DNA of 64,000 nucleotides from Gelidibacter mesophilus DSM 14095 (GCF_000423005.1 NZ_AUHD01000011.1:62001-126000); one strand, 5' to 3'; numbered from the stretch's first letter, positions 27,761-37,116 are shown. Notes: generated from the letters alone by a model not told the origin. Program-made: numbers and translations.

Positions 27761-27782
27761 CAAAAATAGTCAAATATTTTTG
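27761..27782. promoter_or_regulatory. Overlapping divergent promoter boxes for menC and the hydroxylase gene
   Basis: TATTTTTG occurs on the minus strand (complement of 27761-27768) just before menC and on the plus strand (27775-27782) towards the sterol-desaturase-type gene. Both fit TAnnTTTG, only 6 bases apart, so the two promoters would compete. Confidence 0.4.
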
Positions 27783-27892
27783 TATTTTTAAGAAATGTAA
27801 GCGGACTTGTTTGCAGATTGGATTCGTTTCTTAACGAAGCGGCTCATTTGCAAAATATTCTAAAAATTTTAAATTTTAGTAATTCCTAAAAA

Positions 27893-28843
27893 ATGCCTGA
27901 ATTTCCAAATATTATTCTTTACGCCATTCCGTTTTTCATCATTTCGATGGCATTGGAACTTTATGTCAGCATTAAAGAAAACAAGAAAACTTATGAAACC
28001 AAAGATGCCATCACTTCTATTGCCATGGGATTGGGTAATGTGTTTTTAGGGTTTCTCAGTAAAGCCTTAGTGCTATTGGCTTTTATGGTAATTTATGAGA
28101 ATTTCCGACTATTCACCATCCCTTTTACGTGGTGGAGTTTTGTGCTATTACTCTTTGCTGATGATTTTTCATATTATTGGTTTCATCGCATTTCTCATGA
28201 AAACCGATTGTTCTGGGCTTCCCACGTGGTACACCATTCGTCTGAACATTACAATCTGAGCACCGCTTTACGTCAAACTTGGTCGGGAGGTTTTTATTCC
28301 TTTATATTTTGGCTATGGCTGCCTCTGATTGGTTTTCATCCAGGAATGATTTTATTGCAGATGTCTGTTAGTTTATTATATCAGTTCTGGATCCACACTG
28401 AAGCCATCGATAAAATGCCAAAATGGTTTGAAGCGGTAATGAATACGCCCTCACATCATCGTGTGCACCATGGTAGCAATCCGTTATATTTAGACCGAAA
28501 TCACGCCGGAATTTTTATTGTTTGGGATAAACTGTTTGGCACCTTCCAACCGGAACTCAAAGACGAGAAAGTAATTTATGGTTTGGTAAGCAACATCAAA
28601 TCTTATAATCCTCTTATCGTAGCGTTTCATGAATGGATGGCTATGTCAAAAGATGTGTTTTCTGGAAAGAAATCGGTGTTGGATCGTGCCAGATATATCG
28701 TCAAACCACCGGGATGGAAACATGATGGTAGCGGAAAATCAAGTAATGATTTACGAAAGGAATGGCAGGAGGCAGTTGGCAGTCGACAGTCGGCCGAAAA
28801 CAGTGCAAAGTCAGCAACCGAAGCAAGCAAAGTCGAGCTATAA
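27893..28843 (+). CDS. Sterol desaturase / fatty acid hydroxylase family membrane protein
   Basis: Membrane-bound di-iron hydroxylase of 316 residues. The His boxes are in place: YWFHRISHE, HVVHHSSEHYN and SHHRVHHG, between four or so hydrophobic helices. Family members hydroxylate lipids, carotenoids or alkylglycerols. The last about 25 residues (EAVGSRQSAENSAKSATEAS) are low in complexity and are encoded by DNA resembling dispersed repeats, so the natural end may have been replaced. It interrupts the menaquinone block on the opposite strand. Confidence 0.85.
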   Translation: MPEFPNIILYAIPFFIISMALELYVSIKENKKTYETKDAITSIAMGLGNVFLGFLSKALVLLAFMVIYENFRLFTIPFTWWSFVLLLFADDFSYYWFHRISHENRLFWASHVVHHSSEHYNLSTALRQTWSGGFYSFIFWLWLPLIGFHPGMILLQMSVSLLYQFWIHTEAIDKMPKWFEAVMNTPSHHRVHHGSNPLYLDRNHAGIFIVWDKLFGTFQPELKDEKVIYGLVSNIKSYNPLIVAFHEWMAMSKDVFSGKKSVLDRARYIVKPPGWKHDGSGKSSNDLRKEWQEAVGSRQSAENSAKSATEASKVEL

Positions 28844-28961
28844 AAATCACCTTCGAATGGATGCAAAATAGGTAGTAACCGATGAAAGGACAGAGGTATT
28901 CAATTTCGATTTTATCTGGTCATATTGAGCGTAAGGGATATATAAATTTTATCTGATATGA

Positions 28962-29594
28962 ATTTCAACCACAGAAAAAATTGCAATTCAGACATTTGAT
29001 TTATCGAATTATGAGCAGATGAATCAGATTGTTCCTGAAGCTTTACAAATTTTCGAGCCCATTGATAGTCTCATCAATAATGGTGGCATCAGTCAACGGG
29101 CTTTGGTTATTGATACGGAGATTAGTGTTTATAAGAAATTAATCGCTATTGATTATTTGGGAACGGTAGCGCTTACAAAAGCACTGCTTCCCAATTTTGT
29201 TGCGCATCAGGCAGGTCATTTTGTAACGGTGTCAACTGTGATGGAGAAATTTAGTAGTCCACTTCGATCAGGATATTGTGGTGCCAAGCATGCCCTGCAC
29301 AGCTTTTTTGATACTTTAGGATTGGAACATGACAAAGACAATATAAAAGTAACCCTCATCTGTCCAGGCTTTTTTAATACCGATGTGGCCAGAAACGCCC
29401 TAATTGGCGATGGCAAACAGCCAAACACCAAGGTGAATCCATTGGGTGTGGATGATTTTTCAATACGCATGCTCAGGCCTATTGAAAAATAGAAATTGAA
29501 ATTTATATGGGGAAAAAGGAAGTTTTAGAGGTTTATTTAAAACGGTTTTTACCGAGGTTTTTACATTGGTATTTGCTGAGGAATAAAGTAAAAA
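28962..29594 (+). pseudogene. Degenerate short-chain dehydrogenase gene
   Basis: The middle of an SDR of the DHRS7 type is clear: DSLINNGGISQR (NNAG position), FVTVSTVMEKFSSPLRSGYCGAKHAL (Ser, Tyr and Lys of the catalytic set) and VTLICPGFFNTD. The N-terminal cofactor half (TGxxxGIG) is missing: the frame opens after TGA at 28959-28961 with IAIQTFDLSNYEQ. At 29490 a TAG ends the frame; adding one A to the A-run at 29485-29489 restores IEIEIYMGKKEVLEVYLKRF, which is the expected SDR C-terminus. No natural stop follows before the convergent gene. Three defects make this a pseudogene rather than a short gene of 157 residues from ATG 29019. Confidence 0.75.
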
Positions 29595-30272
29595 TTACAA
29601 CTCAATCCCTTCCCCAATCTCCAACAGCATCAAATCCTTATTTTTATCAAAAAATTTACGTTTGGCCTCTTCATGATCAATTTCAATATACCCAAACGTA
29701 TCATAATGGTAGCCCATAATTTTATCACATTGAATGAAATCGCTGGCAATTATGGCATCATCTACGCCCATTGTAAAGTTGTCACCTATTGGCAAAATTG
29801 CTAAATCGAGCTTAAGGCGCATCGGAATAAGTTTCATATCCATGGTCAACGCCGTATCACCAGCGATATAAATATTTTTTCGCTCGCCTTCAATAACAAA
29901 ACCTCCTGGTTGTCCGCCATATGTTCCATCGGGAAATGACGAGGTATGGATAGCATTGACATATTTAACCGTTCCAAATTCAAAATCCCACGAGCCGCCA
30001 TGGTTCATAGGATGAACTTCAAATCCCATGGCTTCAAAATGGTTCGCAATCTCAAAATTAGAAACAATCATCGCGTTGGTGCGCTTCGCAATGGCTTCTA
30101 CATCTAAAATATGATCTTGATGGGCGTGGGTTAAAAGGATATAATCGGCTTTTAGGGTCCCAATGTCAATATGAGATGCATTTTTATTGGCTGAAATAAA
30201 CGGATCTACTAGAATATTGACGTCGTTAACTTCGATACCTAAACTAGCGTGACCGTAAAATGTGATTTTCAT
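29595..30272 (-). CDS. Metallo-beta-lactamase-fold metal-dependent hydrolase (UPF0173-like)
   Basis: A 225-residue cytoplasmic protein with the metal motif THAHQDHILD (HxHxDH, about residues 52-61), a conserved MNHGGSWDF segment, and IAGDTALTMD as the later Asp ligand. The N-terminal MKITFYGHASLGIEV is typical of the UPF0173 family. Substrate unknown. It sits downstream of menA and menB on the same strand, as in many Flavobacteriaceae, with 123 bases between it and menA. Confidence 0.88.
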   Translation of the reverse strand: MKITFYGHASLGIEVNDVNILVDPFISANKNASHIDIGTLKADYILLTHAHQDHILDVEAIAKRTNAMIVSNFEIANHFEAMGFEVHPMNHGGSWDFEFGTVKYVNAIHTSSFPDGTYGGQPGGFVIEGERKNIYIAGDTALTMDMKLIPMRLKLDLAILPIGDNFTMGVDDAIIASDFIQCDKIMGYHYDTFGYIEIDHEEAKRKFFDKNKDLMLLEIGEGIEL

Positions 30273-30395
30273 GGTTTTGGAAATTTTATGCGTTAATTTT
30301 TGAGCGACTTAAATATATTCAAAATATTTCTGAAGTTTTCCATTTCGGGATTTTAAAAAGTAAGAATTTAATAGAATAAGGTTGAAAAGATTGAT

Positions 30396-31298
30396 TTACA
30401 AGATATAGCCTACTCCCAGTAACACTGAAAATAAAAATGTGGATAAGGCCAAGATTTTAAGTTGGGAGTCAAAATCGTCAGAACTGCGCGCATTCAAGAT
30501 TTTTTTAATGTGAATCAAAAGCGGGATATAGGAGAATAAAAAGAGAAAATTCCAAAAAGAGGTGTAGTATAAAATTCCAAAAACGATTCCTATAACCATG
30601 GCACTGATAATCAACAAGAGATGGTATTTTCTTGATTTTGCCTTCCCTAGTTTTACGGCTAAGGTTATTTTGTTGGAAACTTTATCTGTTTCAATATCTC
30701 TCATATTATTCAGATTGAGTACGCCCACACTCAAAAGTCCAACGGCCATAGATGGAAGTATTAAGATATGGTCCAGTTGTTTGGCAAAAAGGAAATAACT
30801 TCCAACCACACTTACAAATCCAAAGAAAATAAGCACAAAAACATCTCCTAAACCTCGATACCCATACGCAGATTCTCCCATTGTATATTTTAATGCTGCA
30901 AAGACAGATACTGCTCCCAAAGCAAAAAAGAACATGGAATATAAGAAATAACCATGTCCAAAAGCATTGTAAATCAGCAGCACGGTTAATAATATAACGA
31001 TTAGAATATTGATCTTCAGCCCTTCAAACATCTGATCTGGTGTAATCTTTCCACTTTGTATGGCACGCATCGGTCCTACCCTAGTGTCATTATCGGTACC
31101 TTTAATTCCGTCGCCATAATCGTTGGCTAAATTGGAAAGAATCTGTAAAGCTACAGTCACCAAAAGCGCCAAAATTAAAATAATAGCATCAAAAAAACCG
31201 TTGTAGGCAGCAAAACAACTTCCAACAACGATTCCTGAAATAGATAGCGGCAGCGTCCGTAACCTGAACGCTGATAACCACAGCTTTATTCTGTCCAT
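30396..31298 (-). CDS. menA: 1,4-Dihydroxy-2-naphthoate polyprenyltransferase
   Basis: Integral-membrane UbiA-family enzyme that attaches the isoprenoid tail to DHNA to give demethylmenaquinone. 300 residues with eight to nine hydrophobic helices. Asp-rich motif 1 is NDYGDGIKGTDND (about residues 63-75) and motif 2 is NMRDIETDKVSNKITLAV. Preceded by menB with only an 18-base gap, so it is probably co-transcribed. Confidence 0.94.
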   Translation of the reverse strand: MDRIKLWLSAFRLRTLPLSISGIVVGSCFAAYNGFFDAIILILALLVTVALQILSNLANDYGDGIKGTDNDTRVGPMRAIQSGKITPDQMFEGLKINILIVILLTVLLIYNAFGHGYFLYSMFFFALGAVSVFAALKYTMGESAYGYRGLGDVFVLIFFGFVSVVGSYFLFAKQLDHILILPSMAVGLLSVGVLNLNNMRDIETDKVSNKITLAVKLGKAKSRKYHLLLIISAMVIGIVFGILYYTSFWNFLFLFSYIPLLIHIKKILNARSSDDFDSQLKILALSTFLFSVLLGVGYIL

Positions 31299-31316
31299 TT
31301 TAATGTTTTGGGTCGG

Positions 31317-32156
31317 TTATGGAATCCATTTTTTCTCGAAGTTGGGCTTACGTTTTTCCAAAAATGCGTTTCGTCCTTCAGTGGCTTCTTCGGTCATATA
31401 CGCCAATCGGGTTGCTTCTCCTGCAAACACTTGCTGTCCAACCATGCCATCATCGGTCAAATTCATGGCAAATTTCAACATTTTTATGGACGTTGGTGAT
31501 TTTCCCAATATTTCCTGTGCCCACTCATAGGCGGTAGTTTCCAACGCGTCATGTGGAATCACCGCATTGACCATGCCCATATCAAAGGCTTCTTGAGCAG
31601 AATAATTCCGTCCTAAGAAAAATATTTCACGTGCTCTTTTTTGACCCACCATTTTGGCGAGATAAGCTGAACCGTAGCCACCATCAAAACTGGTAACGTC
31701 GGCATCTGTTTGTTTGAAAATAGCGTGTTCTTTACTGGCCAAAGTCAAATCGCAAACCACATGTAAACTGTGTCCGCCGCCAACTGCCCATCCGGGTACA
31801 ACAGCAATGACAGCTTTTGGCATGAACCTGATCAAGCGTTGAACTTCCAATATATTTAATCTATGGTAGCCATCTTCGCCAACATAGCCTTGATGTCCTC
31901 TAGCTTTTTGATCGCCTCCACTGCAAAAGGAATACACCCCATCTTTAGACGATGGACCTTCCGCGGACAATAAAACCACCCCTATATTTACATCCTCATT
32001 GGCATTATAAAACGCATCATATAGTTCGCTCGTCGTTTTTGGTCTAAAAGCATTTCTAACGTCAGGTCGATTAAATGCAATTCTGGCGACGCCGTTACAT
32101 TTTTTATAAGTGATATCTTGATACTCCTTTACAGTTTCCCATTTGATTTGACTCAT
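31317..32156 (-). CDS. menB: 1,4-Dihydroxy-2-naphthoyl-CoA synthase
   Basis: Crotonase-fold enzyme that cyclises o-succinylbenzoyl-CoA. 279 residues, normal length. Family residues are visible: YSFCSGGDQKARG (oxyanion region), VPGWAVGGGHSLHVVCDLTL and TDADVTSFDGGYGSAYLA, followed by the catalytic helix and the C-terminal NAFLEKRKPNF. It lies between the S1 RNA-binding gene (22-base gap) and menA. Confidence 0.96.
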   Translation of the reverse strand: MSQIKWETVKEYQDITYKKCNGVARIAFNRPDVRNAFRPKTTSELYDAFYNANEDVNIGVVLLSAEGPSSKDGVYSFCSGGDQKARGHQGYVGEDGYHRLNILEVQRLIRFMPKAVIAVVPGWAVGGGHSLHVVCDLTLASKEHAIFKQTDADVTSFDGGYGSAYLAKMVGQKRAREIFFLGRNYSAQEAFDMGMVNAVIPHDALETTAYEWAQEILGKSPTSIKMLKFAMNLTDDGMVGQQVFAGEATRLAYMTEEATEGRNAFLEKRKPNFEKKWIP

Positions 32157-32178
32157 ACATTCTTGTTTTTAAAGTAAA

Positions 32179-33009
32179 TTAAATAAGATAGATACCATCT
32201 TCCTTAATTTCAATTAGTCGTTGTTTATACAAAGTTCCAATGGCCTTCTTAAAGGTTTTTTTACTCATTTGTAAGACGGCTTTAATATCTTCTGGATCAG
32301 ATTTATCGGTTAAATTGAGGTAGCCACTGTTGTCTTCCAACTCATACATAATCGCATCAGCGTTGGGCTCAATTTTTCTATAGCCAATCTTTTCTAAGGT
32401 GATGTCCAATTTATTATCAGGTCTAATTTTCTTGACAACACCTTTCATACGGTCACCCACACTCAATTCCTTATAAATATCATCTTGAAAAATCAATCCT
32501 GCATGTTTATTGTTGACAATAACGTTCATGCCAATTTCAGAAGGATGGGAAATGATGACATCAACCTCTTCAAATTGTGTCACGGTCAATTCTTTATTGT
32601 CCAAGAAATGGTTTGTTTTGCTGGAGGCAGCCAATCTTCCTGTTTTTTCATCCAAATAACAATGGACCAAATACCATCCGCCCGCTTTCATTTTAAAAGC
32701 TTGCTCTTTGAAAGGACAAAACAACTCCTTGACCATGCCCCAATCTAAAAAAGCACCATGGTTGGTAATTTGATTGCATCGCAACATAGCGAATTCACCA
32801 CGAGTGATATAGGGCCTATCGGTAACGGCCACAAGCCGCTCCTCATTGTCCAAATACACAAAGACTTCAATTTTCTCCCAAATCTTATAGGATTCTGGAA
32901 CATATCTATTAGGCAACAGCACTTCATTACCTTCTGTGTCGGCAATATAGACGCCTTGTTCAGCTTCTCGAAGTATTTCTAGGGTATTGTATTCTCCAAT
33001 ATGTATCAT
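32179..33009 (-). CDS. S1-domain RNA-binding protein, CvfB-like
   Basis: A 276-residue protein of the CvfB/YitL family: tandem S1-like OB domains (about 1-60, 68-135, 145-210) and a C-terminal winged helix (MSKKTFKKAIGTLYKQRLIEI, 250-270). CvfB of Staphylococcus binds RNA and affects virulence gene expression; the role in Bacteroidota is unknown. It is upstream of menB with a small gap and has its own promoter box, so it may head the menB-menA transcript. Confidence 0.85.
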   Translation of the reverse strand: MIHIGEYNTLEILREAEQGVYIADTEGNEVLLPNRYVPESYKIWEKIEVFVYLDNEERLVAVTDRPYITRGEFAMLRCNQITNHGAFLDWGMVKELFCPFKEQAFKMKAGGWYLVHCYLDEKTGRLAASSKTNHFLDNKELTVTQFEEVDVIISHPSEIGMNVIVNNKHAGLIFQDDIYKELSVGDRMKGVVKKIRPDNKLDITLEKIGYRKIEPNADAIMYELEDNSGYLNLTDKSDPEDIKAVLQMSKKTFKKAIGTLYKQRLIEIKEDGIYLI

Positions 33010-33013
33010 GGTG

Positions 33014-33021
33014 CAAAGGTA
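33014..33021 (-). promoter_or_regulatory. Putative -7 promoter box before the CvfB-like gene
   Basis: On the minus strand TACCTTTG fits TAnnTTTG, immediately upstream of the ATG at 33009, which would give a nearly leaderless transcript. Confidence 0.35.
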
Positions 33022-33043
33022 AGAATATTAGTGTTTATCCCAT

Positions 33044-33090
33044 AAAAAAAAGCGCTACAGTTCTGTATGCTCAGAAGTAACGCTTTTAAA
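33044..33090 (-). terminator. Terminator after the DUF2853 gene
   Basis: On the minus strand AAAAGCG and CGCTTTT pair at the base of a hairpin with the inner stem TTCTG/CAGAA, followed by a run of eight T. It separates the DUF2853 gene from the CvfB-menB-menA unit. Confidence 0.75.
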
Positions 33091-33107
33091 TTTTAAAAGA
33101 TCATATT

Positions 33108-33449
33108 TTAGTTATATACAGCTTCTTTTTTGAAGTGTTTTGTCAGTAAATAATAGACTACTGCGCGATACTTGTTTCTGTTGGATTTACCATAGGTTTC
33201 AATAACCGAATCAATGCCTTTATCTAAATCTGGCCCATCTTTCAATCCTAATTTTTTGATCAGAAAATTATTTTTTACAGTGGCAATTTCAGCAGCATCG
33301 GTACCAGATACCGTTGCGGCATCAGCATTATAAATTGATGGACCACAACCAATAGTGACCTTGGTCAACAAATCCATATCAGCATTAACGCCGCATTTTT
33401 CTTTTAAATCTGCCGCATACTTTGTAATTAATTCATCTCTTTTGCTCAT
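33108..33449 (-). CDS. DUF2853 family protein
   Basis: A 113-residue soluble helical protein matching the DUF2853 pattern (MSKRDELITKYAADLKEK at the start, NKYRAVVYYLLTKHF near the end). No signal, no catalytic motif. It lies between menD and the CvfB-like gene. Function unknown; its place in the menaquinone block may be only historical. Confidence 0.8.
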   Translation of the reverse strand: MSKRDELITKYAADLKEKCGVNADMDLLTKVTIGCGPSIYNADAATVSGTDAAEIATVKNNFLIKKLGLKDGPDLDKGIDSVIETYGKSNRNKYRAVVYYLLTKHFKKEAVYN

Positions 33450-33536
33450 TTCTAAAATTTTATAGTGTGTTAATTATGAGTATTCAATATAGTAAAAATT
33501 AATTTAGACAAAAAATACTAGGCACAGATTTGCTGA

Positions 33537-35294
33537 TTATTTAAGATACTTGAAGTAATCTAGTAATATTTCGTCATTCTTTTGATCACTAGTATTTATT
33601 TCAAGAATTGCAGGTCGTTTACTTTCTTTGAAAAATAAATTGAGCGCATTGGTCAATTCATTTTGAGAGGATACCTTTTTATATTTAAAATTATACATTT
33701 CGGCCAAGTGTTGCGCTGTCAACTTATGTTTAGTTTCAAAATAGGTATCAAAATTTGCCGTGTTTTTGTGCCCGGGCAGAATTCTGAAAATGCCGCCTCC
33801 GCCATTATTGATGACAATTATCCTGAACGAATCTGGAATATAATTGTTCCAAAGAGCATTACTATCGTAGAAAAAACTCAAATCACCAGTTATAAAAGTG
33901 GTCGGTCTTTTATTGGCCACGGCACATCCTATGGCAGTTGATGTACTTCCATCAATGCCACTGGTTCCCCTATTACAAAAAACTTCAATAGATCTATGGA
34001 TATCGAACAACTGTGCATATCGGATGGCAGAACTATTACCAACTTGCAAAATTGAATCATTGGGCATAGATTTAAAAAGGGTATCAAAAACTTTAAAATC
34101 AGAAAATGGGAGGTTTTCTGTGTAATTAAAGTGCTTTTTGGCCCGCTCTAATTTCATTGCCATCCAATAATTTTTATAGGAACTTTTAACATGTTTTGCT
34201 TTTGGTAAAAATTCACTAAAAAAATAGTTAGGGGTTTCTTTTATATGTTGGGTTAAGCAGAAAAAGGTATCATAGGCCCTGGTTTCACTAATATGCCAGT
34301 GTTCTTTGGGTTGGTATTCCCTTAAAAATGCCTTGATTTTTTTAGAAACCAACATCCCTCCAAATGTGATCAGAATTTCCGGTTGAAGTTTTATAAAATC
34401 TTCTTTTTGTAAGGGAGCAATGAGTTTGTCAATACTTTGGATAAAAGACCCATGGTCAATATTTGAAGTGGTTTCTGTAAGAACGATAAGGCTTTCATCC
34501 TTAGCCAGCATATTTAGCCATTTTTGTTCGATTTTATTAGGTGTGTACTCCCCTATTAGAATCATTTTGCGTTTGGATTTTCGCCAAGCATTCAAACATT
34601 GCTCTAGAATATAGGAATCCATTTTGGGAGCTTCCAGTTCAATGGGAATACTTTTGGGAGCTACCGAAAGGGTATCTACCATGTCATATAAAGGCTCATC
34701 AAACGGCACATTAATGTGTACAGGGCCTTTTTTTAGAACCGCCTTATTTATGGCATCGTTCAGTTCCTTTTCATTATGTTTTTGAATATCCTTTTGAAGA
34801 CCTAAGAAGCGCTCCAATTTATCTTCAATATTCTTAAAAATAGGAATATCTTCAGTTACAGGGATGTTGAGCTCATCCTTTAAATCCAACTTTAAATTGG
34901 CAGAATGAAGAATGTGGTTTTCAAAAACATTTTTCTGATTGATGGTTTGTCCGTCGCCAATATTTTGAAGGTGTTTAGGTCGGTCTGCGGACAGAACAAT
35001 CAACGGAATTTCACTATAAAATGCTTCAGCAACGGCTGGATAATAATTGAGCAGTGCACTACCGGAAGTACAAGCGACCAAGACAGGTGCTTCTATTTGT
35101 TGGGCAATGCCAAGCGCAAAAAAAGCAGCACAGCGCTCATCGACTATGCTATAACATTTGAAATATGGATCATTGGAAAACCCAATAGTCAAAGGCGCAT
35201 TTCTGCTGCCTGGAGAGATGACAATATGTTTAATGGTTTTTGCTTTGCAAAGCTGAATAACGGTCTGGGCAAGGGGAATTTTAGGATATTTCAT
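33537..35294 (-). CDS. menD: SEPHCHC synthase (menaquinone pathway ThDP enzyme)
   Basis: Thiamine-diphosphate enzyme joining isochorismate and 2-oxoglutarate. 585 residues, normal for MenD. The N-terminal domain starts with the hallmark HIVISPGSRNAPLTIGF, DERCAAFFALGIAQ contains the activating Glu, and the C-terminal ThDP motif runs from GDLSFFYDSNALWNN to INNGGGGIF. It is preceded by menF with a 90-base gap; a TATTTTTG box (complement of 35313-35320) lies in that gap. Confidence 0.95.
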   Translation of the reverse strand: MKYPKIPLAQTVIQLCKAKTIKHIVISPGSRNAPLTIGFSNDPYFKCYSIVDERCAAFFALGIAQQIEAPVLVACTSGSALLNYYPAVAEAFYSEIPLIVLSADRPKHLQNIGDGQTINQKNVFENHILHSANLKLDLKDELNIPVTEDIPIFKNIEDKLERFLGLQKDIQKHNEKELNDAINKAVLKKGPVHINVPFDEPLYDMVDTLSVAPKSIPIELEAPKMDSYILEQCLNAWRKSKRKMILIGEYTPNKIEQKWLNMLAKDESLIVLTETTSNIDHGSFIQSIDKLIAPLQKEDFIKLQPEILITFGGMLVSKKIKAFLREYQPKEHWHISETRAYDTFFCLTQHIKETPNYFFSEFLPKAKHVKSSYKNYWMAMKLERAKKHFNYTENLPFSDFKVFDTLFKSMPNDSILQVGNSSAIRYAQLFDIHRSIEVFCNRGTSGIDGSTSTAIGCAVANKRPTTFITGDLSFFYDSNALWNNYIPDSFRIIVINNGGGGIFRILPGHKNTANFDTYFETKHKLTAQHLAEMYNFKYKKVSSQNELTNALNLFFKESKRPAILEINTSDQKNDEILLDYFKYLK

Positions 35295-35385
35295 TCATGG
35301 ATAATCTTGGTACAAAAATACACAATTAGAGGAGCCAAAAGAAGGGTTTTCAACTGAAAACTACAAAATTTTAAAGGTCAAATCT

Positions 35386-36570
35386 TTAAAGCACGCTTTT
35401 AATAACTTGCGATTTATGAACAGTTTCGACCCATTCGGCTTCCGCATTGGAATCTTTAGTAATTCCTCCTCCTACATAGATAAAAATGTTCAGATCTTTG
35501 AGCTGCATACAACGTAAGTTCACATAAAGATTGGATACCTTTTTTTGAATACTATAGGCATTGTTTTCTACATTACGTCTATTATTGTTTCTGCTGATGG
35601 TTTCGTTTAGATTGAGTTCGCCTAAAAAACCGGAATAAAATTCTCGAGGATAACCTTCGTTTTCAATTATAAACGCTTTTGCTTTTTCTTTTGGAAAACC
35701 ACAAACTGCCGGTGTTGGATGCAAGGCTTCCAATATTGGTTTTAGGGTTTTTGTTTCCGGTTTCAGTCGCATGGAAATTTCTGTACATAGATGCAAGAGA
35801 TTTCCAGCTTTTACCGTATTTGGTCCTGAAACTTTTAGGTCTTTAAGATGACCTGAAGATTCGTTTGAAGATGTTTTCTGATTAGTATCAACTGCATTAA
35901 GAAGGCTTTCAACAATAAAATCTGTAACAATTTGCTGCTCTTCCTTTTCTTTTTCTTTCCAAATAACGTCAGTCATTCCCTCAAACGCCTGTGTACCCGC
36001 CAATGACATTGTTTTTAATTGGTTACCTCTGACGCTAATTAAGGTTTCTGGTGTTGCCCCTAACCATAATCCGACCTTTGGATGGAACCAGCAATACACA
36101 AATGCCGTTGGGTAGCGTTGCAATAAGCGTTTGAAAATTTCGATGGGATCAGTTGCTTTCAACGCAATGGATTCCCGTCTGGAGAGCACTACTTTTGAAA
36201 AAACACCGGTTTTTATAGCATCAATGCCATGTTCCACCTGTTTTATATGCGCCGACTTATCCGTTTCATTAGGAGTAACAACATTTTCAGATTCTCTTTG
36301 CGAACTGAATTTGACCTCCGAAATATCATTTTCATCAATCTTCACTGAAATTTCATGAGCATTTGATGTAGGAATTAAAAAAGCATCTTGATTACTATCA
36401 AAAGGCGCAAACACAAATCCACTTTCAGTAAAATTGTTTGTTAAATAGCGCTGGCTATCCTTTTGAAGTATAGCTTTTAACAGGGTGTCATTCGGTTTTC
36501 TATAGGCGACAAAGGGTAATTCGTCTTGATAGTGTTTGCTGACAAATTCAAAAAAATCATCCAATGTCAT
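35386..36570 (-). CDS. menF: Isochorismate synthase
   Basis: Chorismate-binding enzyme that makes isochorismate, the first step to menaquinone. I use ATG 36570 (MTLDDFFEFVSKHYQDEL, 394 residues); an upstream in-frame start at 36630 would overlap the preceding gene by 59 bases and adds residues unlike the family. Motifs: KVVLSRRESIAL, VYCWFHPKVGLWLGATPETL, SLAGTQAF, the metal-binding HPTPAVCGFPKE and GYPREFYSGFLGE. It follows the thioesterase gene by 1 base, indicating translational coupling. Confidence 0.92.
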   Translation of the reverse strand: MTLDDFFEFVSKHYQDELPFVAYRKPNDTLLKAILQKDSQRYLTNNFTESGFVFAPFDSNQDAFLIPTSNAHEISVKIDENDISEVKFSSQRESENVVTPNETDKSAHIKQVEHGIDAIKTGVFSKVVLSRRESIALKATDPIEIFKRLLQRYPTAFVYCWFHPKVGLWLGATPETLISVRGNQLKTMSLAGTQAFEGMTDVIWKEKEKEEQQIVTDFIVESLLNAVDTNQKTSSNESSGHLKDLKVSGPNTVKAGNLLHLCTEISMRLKPETKTLKPILEALHPTPAVCGFPKEKAKAFIIENEGYPREFYSGFLGELNLNETISRNNNRRNVENNAYSIQKKVSNLYVNLRCMQLKDLNIFIYVGGGITKDSNAEAEWVETVHKSQVIKSVL

Positions 36571-36571
36571 T

Positions 36572-36997
36572 CTATTTGGTTTTTGGTAAGGTAATAGTAG
36601 ATAATCTGCAAATGGAAACAAGGTTGTCATTCTCGTCCGTAATCCTTATGTCCAAAAGTTGTGTGGTTCTCCCTTTATGAAGAAAGGTAGCTTTAGCATA
36701 GACGAAGCCCTCCTTGACAGATTTTAAATGGTTGGCAGTAATTTCGAGTCCACGCACAAACAAATGTTCTGAGTCCAGGAAAATATGGGAGGCAAAACTA
36801 CCCACACTTTCGGCTAATGCTGCGGTTGCTCCGCCGTGGAGGACGCCATCGGGTTGATATACTCGCGAATTGACTGGCATACGGGCAACCAAAAAATCAG
36901 GACCGTAGTCAATCATCTCAATATTTAGGGTTTCCATTAGGGTGTTTTTACTAGCACTATTGGCTTTTGCCAGAAGTTCTTCTTTTGATAAATGCAT
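36572..36997 (-). CDS. Hotdog thioesterase, PaaI/MenI-like (probable DHNA-CoA thioesterase)
   Basis: A 141-residue hotdog enzyme with the PaaI/YdiI-type motif GVLHGGATAALAESVGS (about residues 51-67), where Glu is the usual catalytic residue. Its position directly before menF in the menaquinone block makes hydrolysis of DHNA-CoA (the MenI step between MenB and MenA) the best guess. Family is firm; the substrate is inferred from context. Confidence 0.8.
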   Translation of the reverse strand: MHLSKEELLAKANSASKNTLMETLNIEMIDYGPDFLVARMPVNSRVYQPDGVLHGGATAALAESVGSFASHIFLDSEHLFVRGLEITANHLKSVKEGFVYAKATFLHKGRTTQLLDIRITDENDNLVSICRLSTITLPKTK

Positions 36998-37019
36998 ATA
37001 AAATTAGGGTTTTTAACAT

Positions 37020-37027
37020 CAAATGTA
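37020..37027 (-). promoter_or_regulatory. Putative promoter box of the thioesterase-menF-menD unit
   Basis: On the minus strand TACATTTG fits TAnnTTTG, 22 bases upstream of the thioesterase ATG. Confidence 0.4.
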
Positions 37028-37116
37028 AAGATACAAAACAAACGTCCAAGTTGAAGTTATTTGGTTTCTCGTTTCTAGCATTGAATGGAAATTCATATTT
37101 GCGCCCGTTGCCATTC

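Noticed and set aside
29019-29492. Intact 157-residue SDR gene
   Set aside because: The cofactor half is missing and the C-terminus continues in another frame, so it is reported as a pseudogene.
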